From positions 3,698,080 through 3,718,079 of the forward strand of contig CM022668.1 in assembly GCA_012295275.1 (NCBI GenBank): 20,000 bases of DNA. The letters run 5' to 3'. This DNA is from Chrysomallon squamiferum. Its lineage: Eukaryota; Mollusca; Gastropoda; Neomphalida; Peltospiridae. Under the pieces are notes generated by a model. That model searched no databases and was not told the origin of the DNA. It saw only the letters and a program-made list of their open reading frames with translations. The position numbers were made by a program, and so were the translations under genes. Below, piece after piece: positions 19,811 to 20,000 of this stretch. Position 1 is the first letter of the stretch, and each line of letters opens with the position of its first letter.

Positions 19811-20000
19811 TATCATAAAGCTAGATTTTCAAGAACAGTGAAAAATGTCCGAAAATATCAACAAACAAAAAAACTCAAAAAAAAAAAAAAAAAAACAACA
19901 ACATAAAAACAAAACAAGAACAAAAAATAAATAAAAATAATACAACATTAATAAAACAAATGGGAGAAGTTCAGAAACATCACCAAGGAACAATAATAAC
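19769..20000 (+). repeat. AAT/AAC units and A-rich sequence to the window edge
   Basis: AAT and AAC units at about 19769-19795, a run of about 19 A at 19877-19895, then A-rich AAC/AAAT sequence. No gene is seen; the window ends inside it. Confidence 0.85.

Overview
This window looks like non-coding DNA from an animal nuclear genome, either intergenic or deep intronic. The base composition is strongly A+T-rich. I see no operons, ribosome-binding sites or long ATG-initiated reading frames. Simple-sequence arrays occur every few hundred bases: (GA)n, (TC)n, (AT)n, (ATAC)n, (AAT)n, (AAG)n, (AGT)n, (TG)n, (TGTC)n and poly(A). There are also three homogeneous minisatellites with units of 63, 19 and 36 bp. 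This texture is common in molluscs, especially cephalopods, and in some other lophotrochozoans. That placement is an inference from texture, because no diagnostic gene was found.

Layout: 1-126 trinucleotide and poly(A) sequence; 664-1696 the 63-bp minisatellite, open in frame on both strands; 1697-3144 plain A+T-rich DNA; 3145-3276 AAC/GTT trinucleotides; 3606-3788 a small island with good splice-donor matches; 3795-4225 a decayed array of roughly 25-bp units; 4855-5145 a decayed 'tatgg/catga' region; 5857-5965 (GA)n; 6090-6490 a more balanced island; 6513-6850 the 19-bp minisatellite; 6896-8249 trinucleotide and (AT)n sequence; 8416-8656 a 46-49 bp repeat; 9113-9219 (ATAC)n; 9810-10020 AAAT/AAT/AAG; 11313-11370 a 29-bp duplication; 11713-11789 (TC)n; 12098-12152 an imperfect palindrome; 12430-12668 a CpG-rich island; 13251-13484 two (TG)n tracts; 14894-14991 (GA)n; 15180-17760 the most gene-like part of the window; 18113-18416 TGTC and CA arrays; 19309-19768 the 36-bp minisatellite; then A-rich sequence to the end.

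No protein-coding gene can be called with confidence. Several short non-repetitive stretches have an open frame bounded by splice-site-like sequences. The most coherent set is on the plus strand. A TATAAAA at 15248 lies 30 bp upstream of an initiator-like TCAGTT. Phase-compatible candidate exons follow at 15311-15460, 16475-16716 and 17672-17699, ending in a stop codon with an AATAAA at 18008. It would encode about 139 residues of no family I recognise. Such chains also arise by chance in 20 kb of A+T-rich DNA, so this is a hypothesis for transcript data to test.

Many of the longest reading frames simply run through tandem repeats and start at TTG or GTG. I do not treat them as genes.
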